From the NCBI GenBank assembly GCA_018992565.1, contig JACVGW010000001.1, forward strand, positions 1 to 36,114: a stretch of DNA of 36,114 bases. Reading direction: 5' to 3'. Below, piece after piece: positions 1-7,350 of this stretch (position 1 is the first letter of the stretch; every line of letters begins with the position of its first letter). This stretch comes from Theionarchaea archaeon (lineage in GTDB: Archaea; Methanobacteriota_B; Thermococci; Methanofastidiosales; SZ-28-30). The notes under the pieces are model-generated. The model worked only from the letters and a program-made list of their open reading frames with translations, had not been told where the DNA came from and ran no database searches. The position numbers were made by a program, and so were the translations under genes.

Positions 1-476
1 TGCTTCGTCTTCCTCACTGCCAACACATCATACACGGAGAGAAGTAACAGGAAGATGATCACGGGATACACGGTCAATGATACACCAAGTAAGGCAGCAA
101 TGCCTATTGCCAGGATAACAACGCTAACCCTCTTGAACTGGGGAACAGTGTATCGCAGAATGGCTGCTATCGCTGCTATAGCCAATGATATGTAGAAATT
201 GATGAATACTGATAACATTATTGCAGTCAAGACAAATAATCCCACATACTCGGTGAAATAGTAGAGCAGAAAACTGAGCTTGAATTTTATTAGGACCAGG
301 ACCAGCAGGCTGCCAGCGATAACCATGGCGAACAAGAGAAGTGAGGTGGAGGGACGATTCCCTGATTCTATGAGCACAACATCTGCAACCCAGAACTTCC
401 TTGCCACTACAAGGGCCAATGCCTGGACAATAAGGTAGTTCACGGTCAAATAGGTTCTAAAGAGGTTCATGTACAT
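1..476 (-). CDS. Presenilin-like A22 family intramembrane aspartyl protease, N-terminal part (runs off left edge)
   Basis: Read on the minus strand from the ATG at 476, the frame stays open for 158 codons to the window edge. The product is almost entirely hydrophobic, with about five to six membrane segments, and ends in SVYDVLAVRKTK. The YD pair (D150) followed by a V-x-K-T stretch matches the first catalytic aspartate motif of archaeal presenilin/signal-peptide-peptidase homologues, which cleave membrane-embedded substrates. The second motif, GLGD, would lie outside the window and cannot be checked. A second in-frame ATG is at 470. A TATA-like box (TCTTATAAAC on the minus strand, 501-510) lies about 29 nt upstream of 476, so the message is probably leaderless or nearly so. 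Assignment rests on the YD motif, topology and its position near residue 150; it is fairly secure but only half the active site is visible. Confidence 0.75.
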   Translation of the reverse strand, partial: MYMNLFRTYLTVNYLIVQALALVVARKFWVADVVLIESGNRPSTSLLLFAMVIAGSLLVLVLIKFKLSFLLYYFTEYVGLFVLTAIMLSVFINFYISLAIAAIAAILRYTVPQFKRVSVVILAIGIAALLGVSLTVYPVIIFLLLLSVYDVLAVRKTK

Positions 477-500
477 CACTGGATAAGGTATCTCTGGTTA

Positions 501-510
501 GTTTATAAGA
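501..510 (-). promoter_or_regulatory. TATA box for the presenilin-like gene
   Basis: Minus-strand TCTTATAAAC is centred about 29 nt upstream of the ATG at 476. This is the spacing of an archaeal TATA element driving a leaderless or very short-leader transcript. Confidence 0.5.
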
Positions 511-760
511 GTTATGATGACTGAAGGCTTTCATCAGACCCGCAGGATATCTCCTTTTTTTGAACATAGTTGCCTCACCACACAAGAAGATTATACAACC
601 CTAATGCTCAAAGAGATGTGAAACTCGGTGGATAATTGGCCCGGAAGAAGTGAAGAGTCCTATCGTACCATGGGTTCATTGCTTTGAATGGAGGTACACT
701 CTGAATCCAGCAAAATCCTTAAGTCTCCCATGACAAAAGATACTCTTAGAAGGTGTTGAT

Positions 761-2767
761 ATGGAAACCTCAATTGATAAGAAAAATGCTCCATCCTGCA
801 GATTTATGGCACTGTGTGGAAGACGCTCAGACGTGCTTCTCTTTGTACTGACAGTGCTTGTCGTGCTCTTCTTTCTGGAAACCAGCCGAGAAATGCTTGG
901 CGCCACCTATAACATGAATTTGACCACGTTTTCAATCAATAGCTCTGTTTTGATGATCTTGCTGTTCTTTTCACCTGTGTTGTACTTTTTCAAGCCTAAG
1001 ACCTTGAGAATGCCCGTGCTGATGGCAGGTGCAGGAATACTCCTGGGCTTGACCCGGCTCTTGATTGCATTCAACCTTTCTATTGGGAGCTATCTCGTGT
1101 GTAATGCCGTTGCTGTAGGGAGTGCTGGAATCTTCTTTGCTGCTTTGATTTTCGAGAGCAGAACTCATCTCACATCGCTGGAGGTTGCCCTGGCAGCCGC
1201 TTCTGGAGTGGGCATTGACCTGCTTTCTCGCATCTTAGGGAATACATTTGCTGTCACAGTGTATGGTGTCACTGCTCATGGGACAGCATCCATGGTTCTT
1301 ACGGTAATTTTGGTTGCGCTATTCCTGCTGGCCCTGACGGGCTATTTCCGTACTGCAGGAGAGTCCCCCGTTAGAGAAGAACCTTCCCAGTTCGGAACGT
1401 CCTCTGGAATACTCCTGGGCCTTGGTGTGGGCGCACTGGCGTTTCTGATGGTTGGATTCATGCTGTATCCTAATACAGTCACACGATGGGCGGGCGGAGA
1501 CTACGCAGTGACTGCTGTACTGGAAGCTGCTGCCCTTGCTGCATTTTTAGCAGTATCTCTAACCCCATACCGGAGTTATCTTCACACCAATCATGCCCTC
1601 ACTCTGGGAGGTCTCCTGATTGGGATTGCCGCATTATCTATGGCTTATTCCAGCGTGCCCCTGGTTACTGCTGGGTTGGTGGCTCTCGGTGTATTCTTCC
1701 TTCCTGCCCAAGTAGAAGAGACTGTAAGACACCTTTCCCAGAAAAGTGCAACTCTCAGGCAGATCGCCCTCGTACTGGTAGTTGGAGCTCTTGTCTTCGT
1801 AATTCTACTCTTCCTGTCTGTATTCTCGCTTACCTGGGCATTTGTGGGATTGACCTTCCTCAGAGACCAGGGAGGGATGATCATACTCTGCGCAGGTGTG
1901 CTCTTCCTGGTAGTGACCACAATACTCAGATATGTCCACGTGAAATTCGAGCCTCTTGCAGCCCCTCGGAGACCCTTCCTTGTGGCGGCGGCGGCAGTTC
2001 TCGTCCTGGTGGGTGCTGTTGCGGGAGTGTCTGCCTATACAGTAACCCCTCTCTCATCTCAAAAAGACACCTTGACCGTGATGACTTACAATATACATCA
2101 AGGGTATAACATGGATGGCAGGATCAATCCGTGGCAGATACTGCAGCCAATCCAGAAAATATCCCCAGATATCCTCGTTCTACAGGAATCTGACATGAAC
2201 AGAATATCCGGCACCAATGTGGACATTGTGCAGTGGTTATCCTGTCAACTGGAAATGTATTGCTATTTTGGGCCCTCTACAAGGGATCAGATCTATGGGG
2301 TCTGCATTCTATCCAGGTTCCCGTTATCCAATACGATAACCTACTTCATGCCCAGCATTGAAGATCAGAGAGTATTGGTTCGAGCTGACATTCAATGGGG
2401 GACGAATCCCCTGTCCATCTACGCAGTCCACATGGGGCTCAGCGAAGAAGACCGGACAGCCCAAATTGCTTTCATATTGAACATACTAGATCAAAACAGT
2501 AATCCCGTGCTCTTGATAGGAGACACGAATTCTGTGCCTGACTCTCCGCAGATAATGAAGATGACATGTGGGCTGAAGGATGCCTGGGTAGCTGCAGGTA
2601 ATTTACCCTTGGATCCTGCAGGAAACAGCTTTGATTCCCTGGAGCTGTATGAGCGCATTGACTACATTCTGATCTCGCCACAGTTGACAGCTACAAGCTG
2701 CAACGTTATTCGCGGAGTCTATGGATCTGATCACGTACCAGTCTGGGCTGAGATTGCCTGGGAATAG
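761..2767 (+). CDS. Polytopic membrane protein with C-terminal endonuclease/exonuclease/phosphatase domain
   Basis: The first ~430 residues contain about ten or more hydrophobic segments with few charges between them. Residues ~437-668 form a DNase I-like EEP domain: MTYNIHQG (441-448) carries the metal/phosphate-site Asn, LVLQESD carries the metal-binding Glu, GDTNS (587-591) the catalytic Asp/Asn, and SDHVPVW (from 656) the terminal Asp-His pair. All core residues are present, so the domain is probably an active phosphodiesterase or phosphatase. The domain follows the last membrane segment; its side of the membrane is not evident. The architecture recalls yeast Cwh43, which also joins a membrane region to an EEP domain for lipid remodelling, but homology of the membrane half is not shown. 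The substrate could be a phospholipid or sugar phosphate. The start has an SD-like AAGGTG 5 nt upstream. A T-rich terminator follows the stop. Confidence 0.85.
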   Translation: METSIDKKNAPSCRFMALCGRRSDVLLFVLTVLVVLFFLETSREMLGATYNMNLTTFSINSSVLMILLFFSPVLYFFKPKTLRMPVLMAGAGILLGLTRLLIAFNLSIGSYLVCNAVAVGSAGIFFAALIFESRTHLTSLEVALAAASGVGIDLLSRILGNTFAVTVYGVTAHGTASMVLTVILVALFLLALTGYFRTAGESPVREEPSQFGTSSGILLGLGVGALAFLMVGFMLYPNTVTRWAGGDYAVTAVLEAAALAAFLAVSLTPYRSYLHTNHALTLGGLLIGIAALSMAYSSVPLVTAGLVALGVFFLPAQVEETVRHLSQKSATLRQIALVLVVGALVFVILLFLSVFSLTWAFVGLTFLRDQGGMIILCAGVLFLVVTTILRYVHVKFEPLAAPRRPFLVAAAAVLVLVGAVAGVSAYTVTPLSSQKDTLTVMTYNIHQGYNMDGRINPWQILQPIQKISPDILVLQESDMNRISGTNVDIVQWLSCQLEMYCYFGPSTRDQIYGVCILSRFPLSNTITYFMPSIEDQRVLVRADIQWGTNPLSIYAVHMGLSEEDRTAQIAFILNILDQNSNPVLLIGDTNSVPDSPQIMKMTCGLKDAWVAAGNLPLDPAGNSFDSLELYERIDYILISPQLTATSCNVIRGVYGSDHVPVWAEIAWE

Positions 2768-2790
2768 TGGTTTTTTTTCTTTTTATTTAT
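2768..2790 (+). terminator. T-rich terminator after the EEP membrane gene
   Basis: Directly after the TAG stop lies a run of eight T, then more T-rich sequence. There is no clear hairpin; this is the usual archaeal oligo-T termination signal. Confidence 0.6.
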
Positions 2791-2927
2791 CTAAATCACT
2801 TTTTTATTTTCCTTTTGCCAGCTCAGAGAGTCGATAAAGCCAGCCGCAAGACTTCAATGCTCCGAGTTCACTTTTGCCACACATGAATTTCTCAGGTACT
2901 CCCTCAACAGGAATGTCCGGAGAAAAG

Positions 2928-2935
2928 CATTATAA
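2928..2935 (+). promoter_or_regulatory. TATA box for the sirtuin gene
   Basis: CATTATAA is centred 25.5 nt before the ATG at 2957, implying a leaderless mRNA. No SD sequence precedes this ATG. Confidence 0.55.
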
Positions 2936-2956
2936 CTCCTCATCAAAAGCTCATTC

Positions 2957-3748
2957 ATGGATACAGCTGCGCTCCAGGATCTTGCCACTGCAATCAGCAA
3001 AACCTCACGAATTGTCTCTCTAACAGGAGCTGGTATCTCTGTGGCTTCTGGCATTCCTGATTTCAGGTCGGAAGGAGGATTGTGGACCCGCTATGATCCT
3101 TCACTCTACGCATCCTACTCGAGGTTTGTTGAGGACCCTTCATACTTCTGGGAGATGCACATAGAGGTCATGCATCTCATTGACAAAGCAAGGCCCAACC
3201 CTGCACACAGAGCACTGGCCCATCTAGAAGAAGGAGGCCTCCTCAAGGGTGTAATTACCCAGAATATTGATGGACTGCACCAGGATGCAGGATGCAGCAC
3301 TGTGTACGAGCTGCACGGTACCAACAGGACGTGTTCCTGCATTGCATGTGGAAGGCAATATCCAACAAGAGAGATTGCTGCTCATATGTTCAGCTTCCAG
3401 AAAAAAGACCTCATCAGAAAGATGCGTAAGGGAGATGAAATTCCCACCTGTGAATGTGGTGGATGGATAAAACCAGATGTCATCCTCTTTGGCGAGAAAA
3501 TGCCGTACGAGACTGTTATAGCTGCAGAAGAACTTGCATCGTCCTGTGAGCTTCTCCTGGTAATAGGAACAAGTCTCAACGTTCAGCCCGCTGCATCCCT
3601 ACCTTTCACTACCAAGCACAGTGGGGGCTCAATAGCCATTATCAATAGAGAACCCACCATCCTGGACAGGATAGCCGACCACATGGTTCTGGGAATGGCA
3701 GAAGAAATCCTCCCTGACCTGGTGAAAAGAGTGGGCAGTACTATCTGA
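2957..3748 (+). CDS. cobB: Sir2-family NAD-dependent protein deacylase
   Basis: A 263-residue sirtuin, normal for prokaryotic members. The NAD-binding signature GAGISVASGIPDFR spans 24-37, TQNIDGLHQDAG starts at 101, the catalytic histidine is H120 in ELHGT, and the C-terminal Rossmann motif GTSLNVQPAA starts at 204. Sirtuins remove acetyl or other acyl groups from lysine using NAD; in archaea the chromatin protein Alba is a known target. The zinc site is slightly unusual: C128-x2-C131 is canonical, but the second pair is C165-x-C167 rather than CxxC. The gene stands alone with its own TATA box and overlaps the convergent eIF2B-like gene by 8 nt at the 3' ends. Which acyl group it prefers cannot be read reliably. 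Confidence 0.93.
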   Translation: MDTAALQDLATAISKTSRIVSLTGAGISVASGIPDFRSEGGLWTRYDPSLYASYSRFVEDPSYFWEMHIEVMHLIDKARPNPAHRALAHLEEGGLLKGVITQNIDGLHQDAGCSTVYELHGTNRTCSCIACGRQYPTREIAAHMFSFQKKDLIRKMRKGDEIPTCECGGWIKPDVILFGEKMPYETVIAAEELASSCELLLVIGTSLNVQPAASLPFTTKHSGGSIAIINREPTILDRIADHMVLGMAEEILPDLVKRVGSTI

Positions 3749-4559
3749 GTGCAGATCTCACCTTTTCTGGAGTCAGAATACCATACTCAGTGATAAACCC
3801 TCTGAAGTATTTGAGAGGAGTTCCATCAAAGTAGTAATTCTTCACTCGAATATTCTCATGTCCTTCAACGAGGACTTCATCAGGGTCTTTTTCTTCAATA
3901 GTGACATCTCGTCTGGTAAATTTGCTGGTAGAGCATGCAACATACGTGGGGAAACACTTTGCCAGCAACTTCGTACCGATCTTATTGATAACATAATGGG
4001 GAGTAACTGAATCTGCACCTACCAGGACAAAATCTGGGTTGAACAGGGAGGCAGCAGCATCCACTATGAAAATCACTTCTATGCCATTTGCAGCCAGCGA
4101 TTCTGCCAGTAATTTCCCTTCGTAGTTTGGTCTGCTCTCTGTGACAATTAGGTAGAATGGATTTTCCTTATAGGCATGGATTAAAATCTTTTCCACTGTA
4201 GAGCTTCTGCTGTGTGTGAGCACAGTGGCTCCCTTTCTGATGAGGGAGGTGCCGTACTGTACGATGATTTCCTCTGATTTTTTCAACAGCTGAACCCTTT
4301 CTTTGGTGGTGGTTCTCACACGTTCCAGTGCTTCTTCCAGAGTCTTCCCTTCTACTGCTGCATCCAGGACGTGGAAGAGCTCATTCTGAAGGGAAACCAT
4401 GCTCCGGTGAGCATCCGAAATCTTGGAGCACTGTTCTTCAATGAGGCGGAGGAACTGCTCTCTTGACAGAAAATCCTTCTCAGTAAATCGGTACAAATAG
4501 ACGAGGGCTTTTTCAGTCAACACCGCGGCTCCAGTTACGTTATCCTCTTCAATGCTCAT
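3741..4559 (-). CDS. eIF2B alpha/beta/delta-like protein (ribose-1,5-bisphosphate isomerase superfamily)
   Basis: A 272-residue member of the eIF2B/MtnA/R15P-isomerase superfamily. It has an N-terminal helical region (~1-105) and a Rossmann-like domain with LTHSRSS (114-120), ESRPNYEG (141-148) and VGAD (180-183). In the enzymes of this superfamily a catalytic cysteine occupies the place where this protein has Ser117 (THS); the acidic residue of GAD is kept. That pattern fits the non-enzymatic eIF2B-like branch better than ribose-1,5-bisphosphate isomerase of the AMP pathway. It is also shorter than the ~320-residue archaeal isomerase. Its partner and role in archaea are unknown. The start at 4559 is supported by a minus-strand TATA box 24-25 nt upstream; the overlapping ATG at 4563 is out of frame. 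Confidence 0.8.
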   Translation of the reverse strand: MSIEEDNVTGAAVLTEKALVYLYRFTEKDFLSREQFLRLIEEQCSKISDAHRSMVSLQNELFHVLDAAVEGKTLEEALERVRTTTKERVQLLKKSEEIIVQYGTSLIRKGATVLTHSRSSTVEKILIHAYKENPFYLIVTESRPNYEGKLLAESLAANGIEVIFIVDAAASLFNPDFVLVGADSVTPHYVINKIGTKLLAKCFPTYVACSTSKFTRRDVTIEEKDPDEVLVEGHENIRVKNYYFDGTPLKYFRGFITEYGILTPEKVRSALR

Positions 4560-4579
4560 GCATAGGGGTTCTTTTCATT

Positions 4580-4587
4580 GTATAAGA
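4580..4587 (-). promoter_or_regulatory. TATA box for the eIF2B-like gene
   Basis: Minus-strand CTTATACA lies about 24-25 nt before the ATG at 4559, giving a leaderless transcript. Confidence 0.5.
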
Positions 4588-4701
4588 GTGTTTGGTTCAC
4601 GTGCACAGAAAGTGACGTTGACATGCTGTGGTCCGTCAATCAGTAAGTGGGGAGGGCCATTAACACTCCGAGAACGGGACCAGATTCCCAATAACAAAAC
4701 A

Positions 4702-4709
4702 CATATAAA
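4702..4709 (+). promoter_or_regulatory. TATA box of the bacillithiol-type operon
   Basis: CATATAAA is centred 25.5 nt upstream of the ATG at 4731. It is the only obvious promoter before bshC, so the whole 4731-8429 run is probably one leaderless operon. Confidence 0.6.
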
Positions 4710-4730
4710 CCTGAACTGACATCGTAGTCT

Positions 4731-5180
4731 ATGGCAGATATTATCGTCAACAGGAAGAGCTTTAAACAGCTTCCCAAGATGACCAGGGACTTCATGAAGC
4801 GAGCTTCTTCAGAAATTGACATCATAACTCGTTCTTTCACCTGGGCAGATGATGAGACTCTGGAAACCATGTACGCTCTTATAAACAAAGGCGTTAAGAT
4901 TAACATTGTAGGCAAATATGGAGATGAATCGAGAGAAGTTATAAGACAGCTGATAAAATTAGGAGCTACAGTAAAGCTTCATGAATTCGCCGGCGAAACC
5001 CGTTTTATGATCATAGATGAGAAAGAGGTTGTTTTCGCTATCAGGGAACCTCTCACTCCAACAGAACGACATTATGTTGGTATTCTGATGAAAGATGAAT
5101 CCACGTCACGAACAGTGAAACAGTACGTGTTCGATGCAATATTCAAGGAGGCTGAAGAAGCGTCATATGTCGTCTCTTGA
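4731..5180 (+). CDS. PLD-like/TrmB effector-like single-domain protein, first gene of the bsh operon
   Basis: A 149-residue cytosolic protein with no signal peptide or membrane segment. The pattern resembles the PLD-like effector domain found at the C-terminus of TrmB-type archaeal regulators: SSEIDIITRSFTWADDETL, then a KGVKINIVGK strand, then RFMIIDEKEVVFAI. The HKD phosphodiesterase motif is not intact: the histidine position is occupied by Arg/Phe, so catalysis is unlikely. Unlike TrmB there is no DNA-binding domain. Its 3' end overlaps the proposed bshC start by 14 nt, so the two are translationally coupled, and it is the promoter-proximal gene of the bshCBA set. It could be a ligand sensor or accessory protein for thiol metabolism; that is inference from position only. 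Confidence 0.65.
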   Translation: MADIIVNRKSFKQLPKMTRDFMKRASSEIDIITRSFTWADDETLETMYALINKGVKINIVGKYGDESREVIRQLIKLGATVKLHEFAGETRFMIIDEKEVVFAIREPLTPTERHYVGILMKDESTSRTVKQYVFDAIFKEAEEASYVVS

Positions 5181-6687
5181 TCCCTCCCTCTATCTTTCAG
5201 GATTGCCTCTGGATTATCTCACGAACTTCTCCAGGGTTGCTTCCTATTTCTCGGCAGATTACCAGAGGATAGTACCAAAGAAGCATGCTGTGTCTGATGA
5301 AGTAATTTCTTCCATTGAGCGTTATAACCGGGAGATAGGAGCAAGTTCGCTGGTGCTTGAAAACGTTGCTCGGCTGCAGGAGAGGTCTCCAGTGGTAACT
5401 GGACAACAGCCTTGCCTGCTGACAGGACCACTGTTCGTCATATACAAGGCACTGACAGCTGTTCTCATGGCAGAGAAGTGCGGAACAGTTCCTGTATTCT
5501 GGAATGCTTCTGAAGATGATGATGCGGGAGAAGTGAACCACATCTGGGTTCACAACGGAGAGCTTGAGGAGGTTTCTGTGGCCCTGGAACCTCGACCCTT
5601 CTTCACTGCAACCATCAGCGTCCAGGAGAAAACGCACCTGATCACGATGCTCACAGAACTGACACCCCCCACCGAGTTCCGTCAGACCACTCTGAACATG
5701 ATCACTGCCTGCTCGAGGGATTTCTCCAAAATGTTTTCTCAACTCCTGTCCTCTTTATGCAGCGAATACGGACTGATCATGGTAGAACCGTATCTTTTCT
5801 GTGAGCAGACCGTTCCTCTCTACGAGGAATTGATAGCTCATCCTTTAAAGGCTGTAGCACTGGTACATAAAGCAGGCAGCAGCCTTGAAAAAATGGGATA
5901 TAAGAGACAGGTGCACAAGCAAGCAGACATGTGCAGCTTTTTCTTGCTCAGAAATGGGTACCGGCATTCAGTGACCTATGATGGGATGTTCCATGTGGGA
6001 AGTGAATCGCTCACCACTGGTGAAATGCTGGCTCACTTGCATGATCATCCGGACCAGGTCGTGTCATCAGTGATTTCCAGGCCACTTGTCCAGGATTTCC
6101 TCCTGTCAACAGGAGCATACTGCGCAGGACCGGGCGAAGTGTCGTATTTCGCCCAGATGAAAGGTGTATACGAATTCTTCAAGGTGGAAGAGCCTGCCAT
6201 CGTCCCACGACTCGGTGCAACTCTCATAGAACCCAAGGTGCAGAAAGTGTTGGATAAGTATGCTCTAGAGGTTCCCGAACTCAGAGAGCCAGAGAAAGTA
6301 GTAAAATCAATAGTGAAAGGGAATACTGGAGACTTCTTTGAAGCACAAAAGAGAGAGGTTCTTCAAATCATGAATGGAATCCAGGAATATATTACACATG
6401 TAGACAGCAGTCTGAAAAAGGCAGGCGCAGCAATGACCAATCACATTCTGCAGGATCTTGACAAATTGGAAGATAAGACAGCCTCTGCACTTAAGAGAAA
6501 GAACGAAGATGCACTGCAACAGGTAGTAAAAGCCTCTTCAAATTTATTTCCTCATAATACTCTCCAGGAGAGGATGCTCAACATATTTCAGTATTTGATC
6601 CGGTATAACACCGCTGTGGAGACAATATACGATTCATTTCGCGATGCCCTGCCAGGAGAGCATCTCATTCTCTACCTTGGTGATTGA
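5167..6687 (+). CDS. bshC: BshC-family putative cysteine ligase (bacillithiol synthesis, last step)
   Basis: About 506 residues from the ATG at 5167, close to the usual BshC length of about 540. Family hallmarks are clear: VVTGQQPCLLTGPLFVIYKA, then VFWNASEDDDAGEVNH (bacterial form EDHDFEEINH), then SRPLVQDFLLSTGAYCAGPG followed by EVSYFAQMKGVYEFF, and a long C-terminal coiled-coil stretch. In Bacillus, BshC adds cysteine to glucosaminyl-malate to form bacillithiol. The EDHD histidine is replaced by Asp here. An upstream in-frame ATG (5134) would add 11 residues and lengthen the overlap with the previous gene; 5167 is preferred because AAGGAGG at 5145-5151 lies 15 nt before it and family similarity starts there. 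bshB begins at the very next base after the stop. Confidence 0.9.
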   Translation: MSSLDPSLYLSGLPLDYLTNFSRVASYFSADYQRIVPKKHAVSDEVISSIERYNREIGASSLVLENVARLQERSPVVTGQQPCLLTGPLFVIYKALTAVLMAEKCGTVPVFWNASEDDDAGEVNHIWVHNGELEEVSVALEPRPFFTATISVQEKTHLITMLTELTPPTEFRQTTLNMITACSRDFSKMFSQLLSSLCSEYGLIMVEPYLFCEQTVPLYEELIAHPLKAVALVHKAGSSLEKMGYKRQVHKQADMCSFFLLRNGYRHSVTYDGMFHVGSESLTTGEMLAHLHDHPDQVVSSVISRPLVQDFLLSTGAYCAGPGEVSYFAQMKGVYEFFKVEEPAIVPRLGATLIEPKVQKVLDKYALEVPELREPEKVVKSIVKGNTGDFFEAQKREVLQIMNGIQEYITHVDSSLKKAGAAMTNHILQDLDKLEDKTASALKRKNEDALQQVVKASSNLFPHNTLQERMLNIFQYLIRYNTAVETIYDSFRDALPGEHLILYLGD

Positions 6688-7350
6688 ATGGACATTCTTG
6701 TTTTCTCACCGCACCCTGATGATGCAGAACTGGGAGCAGGCGGGTTCCTCCTGGAGATGCGAAAGAGGGGGTATAGTACAGGAATTGTGGATCTAACCGC
6801 TGGAGAACTGAGCAGTACTGCCACTGCTGAAACTCGCGCAGCAGAAGCGAAAAAAGCTTCTCACCTTCTGGGTTTGGAAGTGAGGGAGAACCTGAACTTT
6901 AAAGACGGTAGTCTTTCAGATTCATATGATTTCCGATTACAGGTAGCTGAAATTATCAGGAAGAATAAACCCCGGGTAGTGTTGACCCCTTTTTATGAAG
7001 ATCGTCATCCCGATCATGTGGCCTGCTCTCTCATAGTGAAGGCTTCAGTCCTCTACGCACGCCTCAGGAAAGTGGGAGAGCCTCACTATATCAAGTATTT
7101 GTATTACTACATGTTGAATACCCCCTTTGTTCCAACCTATATCGTGGACATCTCGGATTCCTTCGAAAAGAAAATGGAAGTCCTCTCCTGCTATCACTCT
7201 CAATTTGGGGCAGAGGTCCCCCTTCTCAGAGACTACATACCTCATGTGAGAGCAAAAGCTGAATATTATGGATCACTGATAAATGTGGCATATGGCGAAC
7301 CATTTAGAGCAGAAGGATTTTTAAAAGTAAGTGATCCTGTTAATCCATGA
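6688..7350 (+). CDS. bshB: BshB-type N-acetylglucosaminyl-malate deacetylase (PIG-L/LmbE family)
   Basis: A 220-residue zinc-dependent deacetylase of the PIG-L family. The zinc motif SPHPDD gives H9 and D12, and DRHPDH (105-110) supplies the third zinc ligand H110. The stretch DLTAGELSSTATAETR and the NLNFKDG segment are typical of the BshB1 subgroup rather than of generic LmbE proteins. In bacteria it removes the acetyl group from GlcNAc-malate to give GlcN-malate. It is placed between bshC (TGA directly abutting its ATG) and bshA (4-nt ATGA overlap), which strongly supports the pathway assignment. Mycothiol deacetylase and diacetylchitobiose deacetylase are the relatives to exclude; the neighbouring BshA and BshC argue against both. 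Confidence 0.92.
   Translation: MDILVFSPHPDDAELGAGGFLLEMRKRGYSTGIVDLTAGELSSTATAETRAAEAKKASHLLGLEVRENLNFKDGSLSDSYDFRLQVAEIIRKNKPRVVLTPFYEDRHPDHVACSLIVKASVLYARLRKVGEPHYIKYLYYYMLNTPFVPTYIVDISDSFEKKMEVLSCYHSQFGAEVPLLRDYIPHVRAKAEYYGSLINVAYGEPFRAEGFLKVSDPVNP

Noticed and set aside
1486-2109. 207-codon plus-strand frame inside the EEP membrane gene
   Set aside because: Shadow frame of a well-supported gene; composition rich in Cys, Ser, Pro and Arg with no domain.
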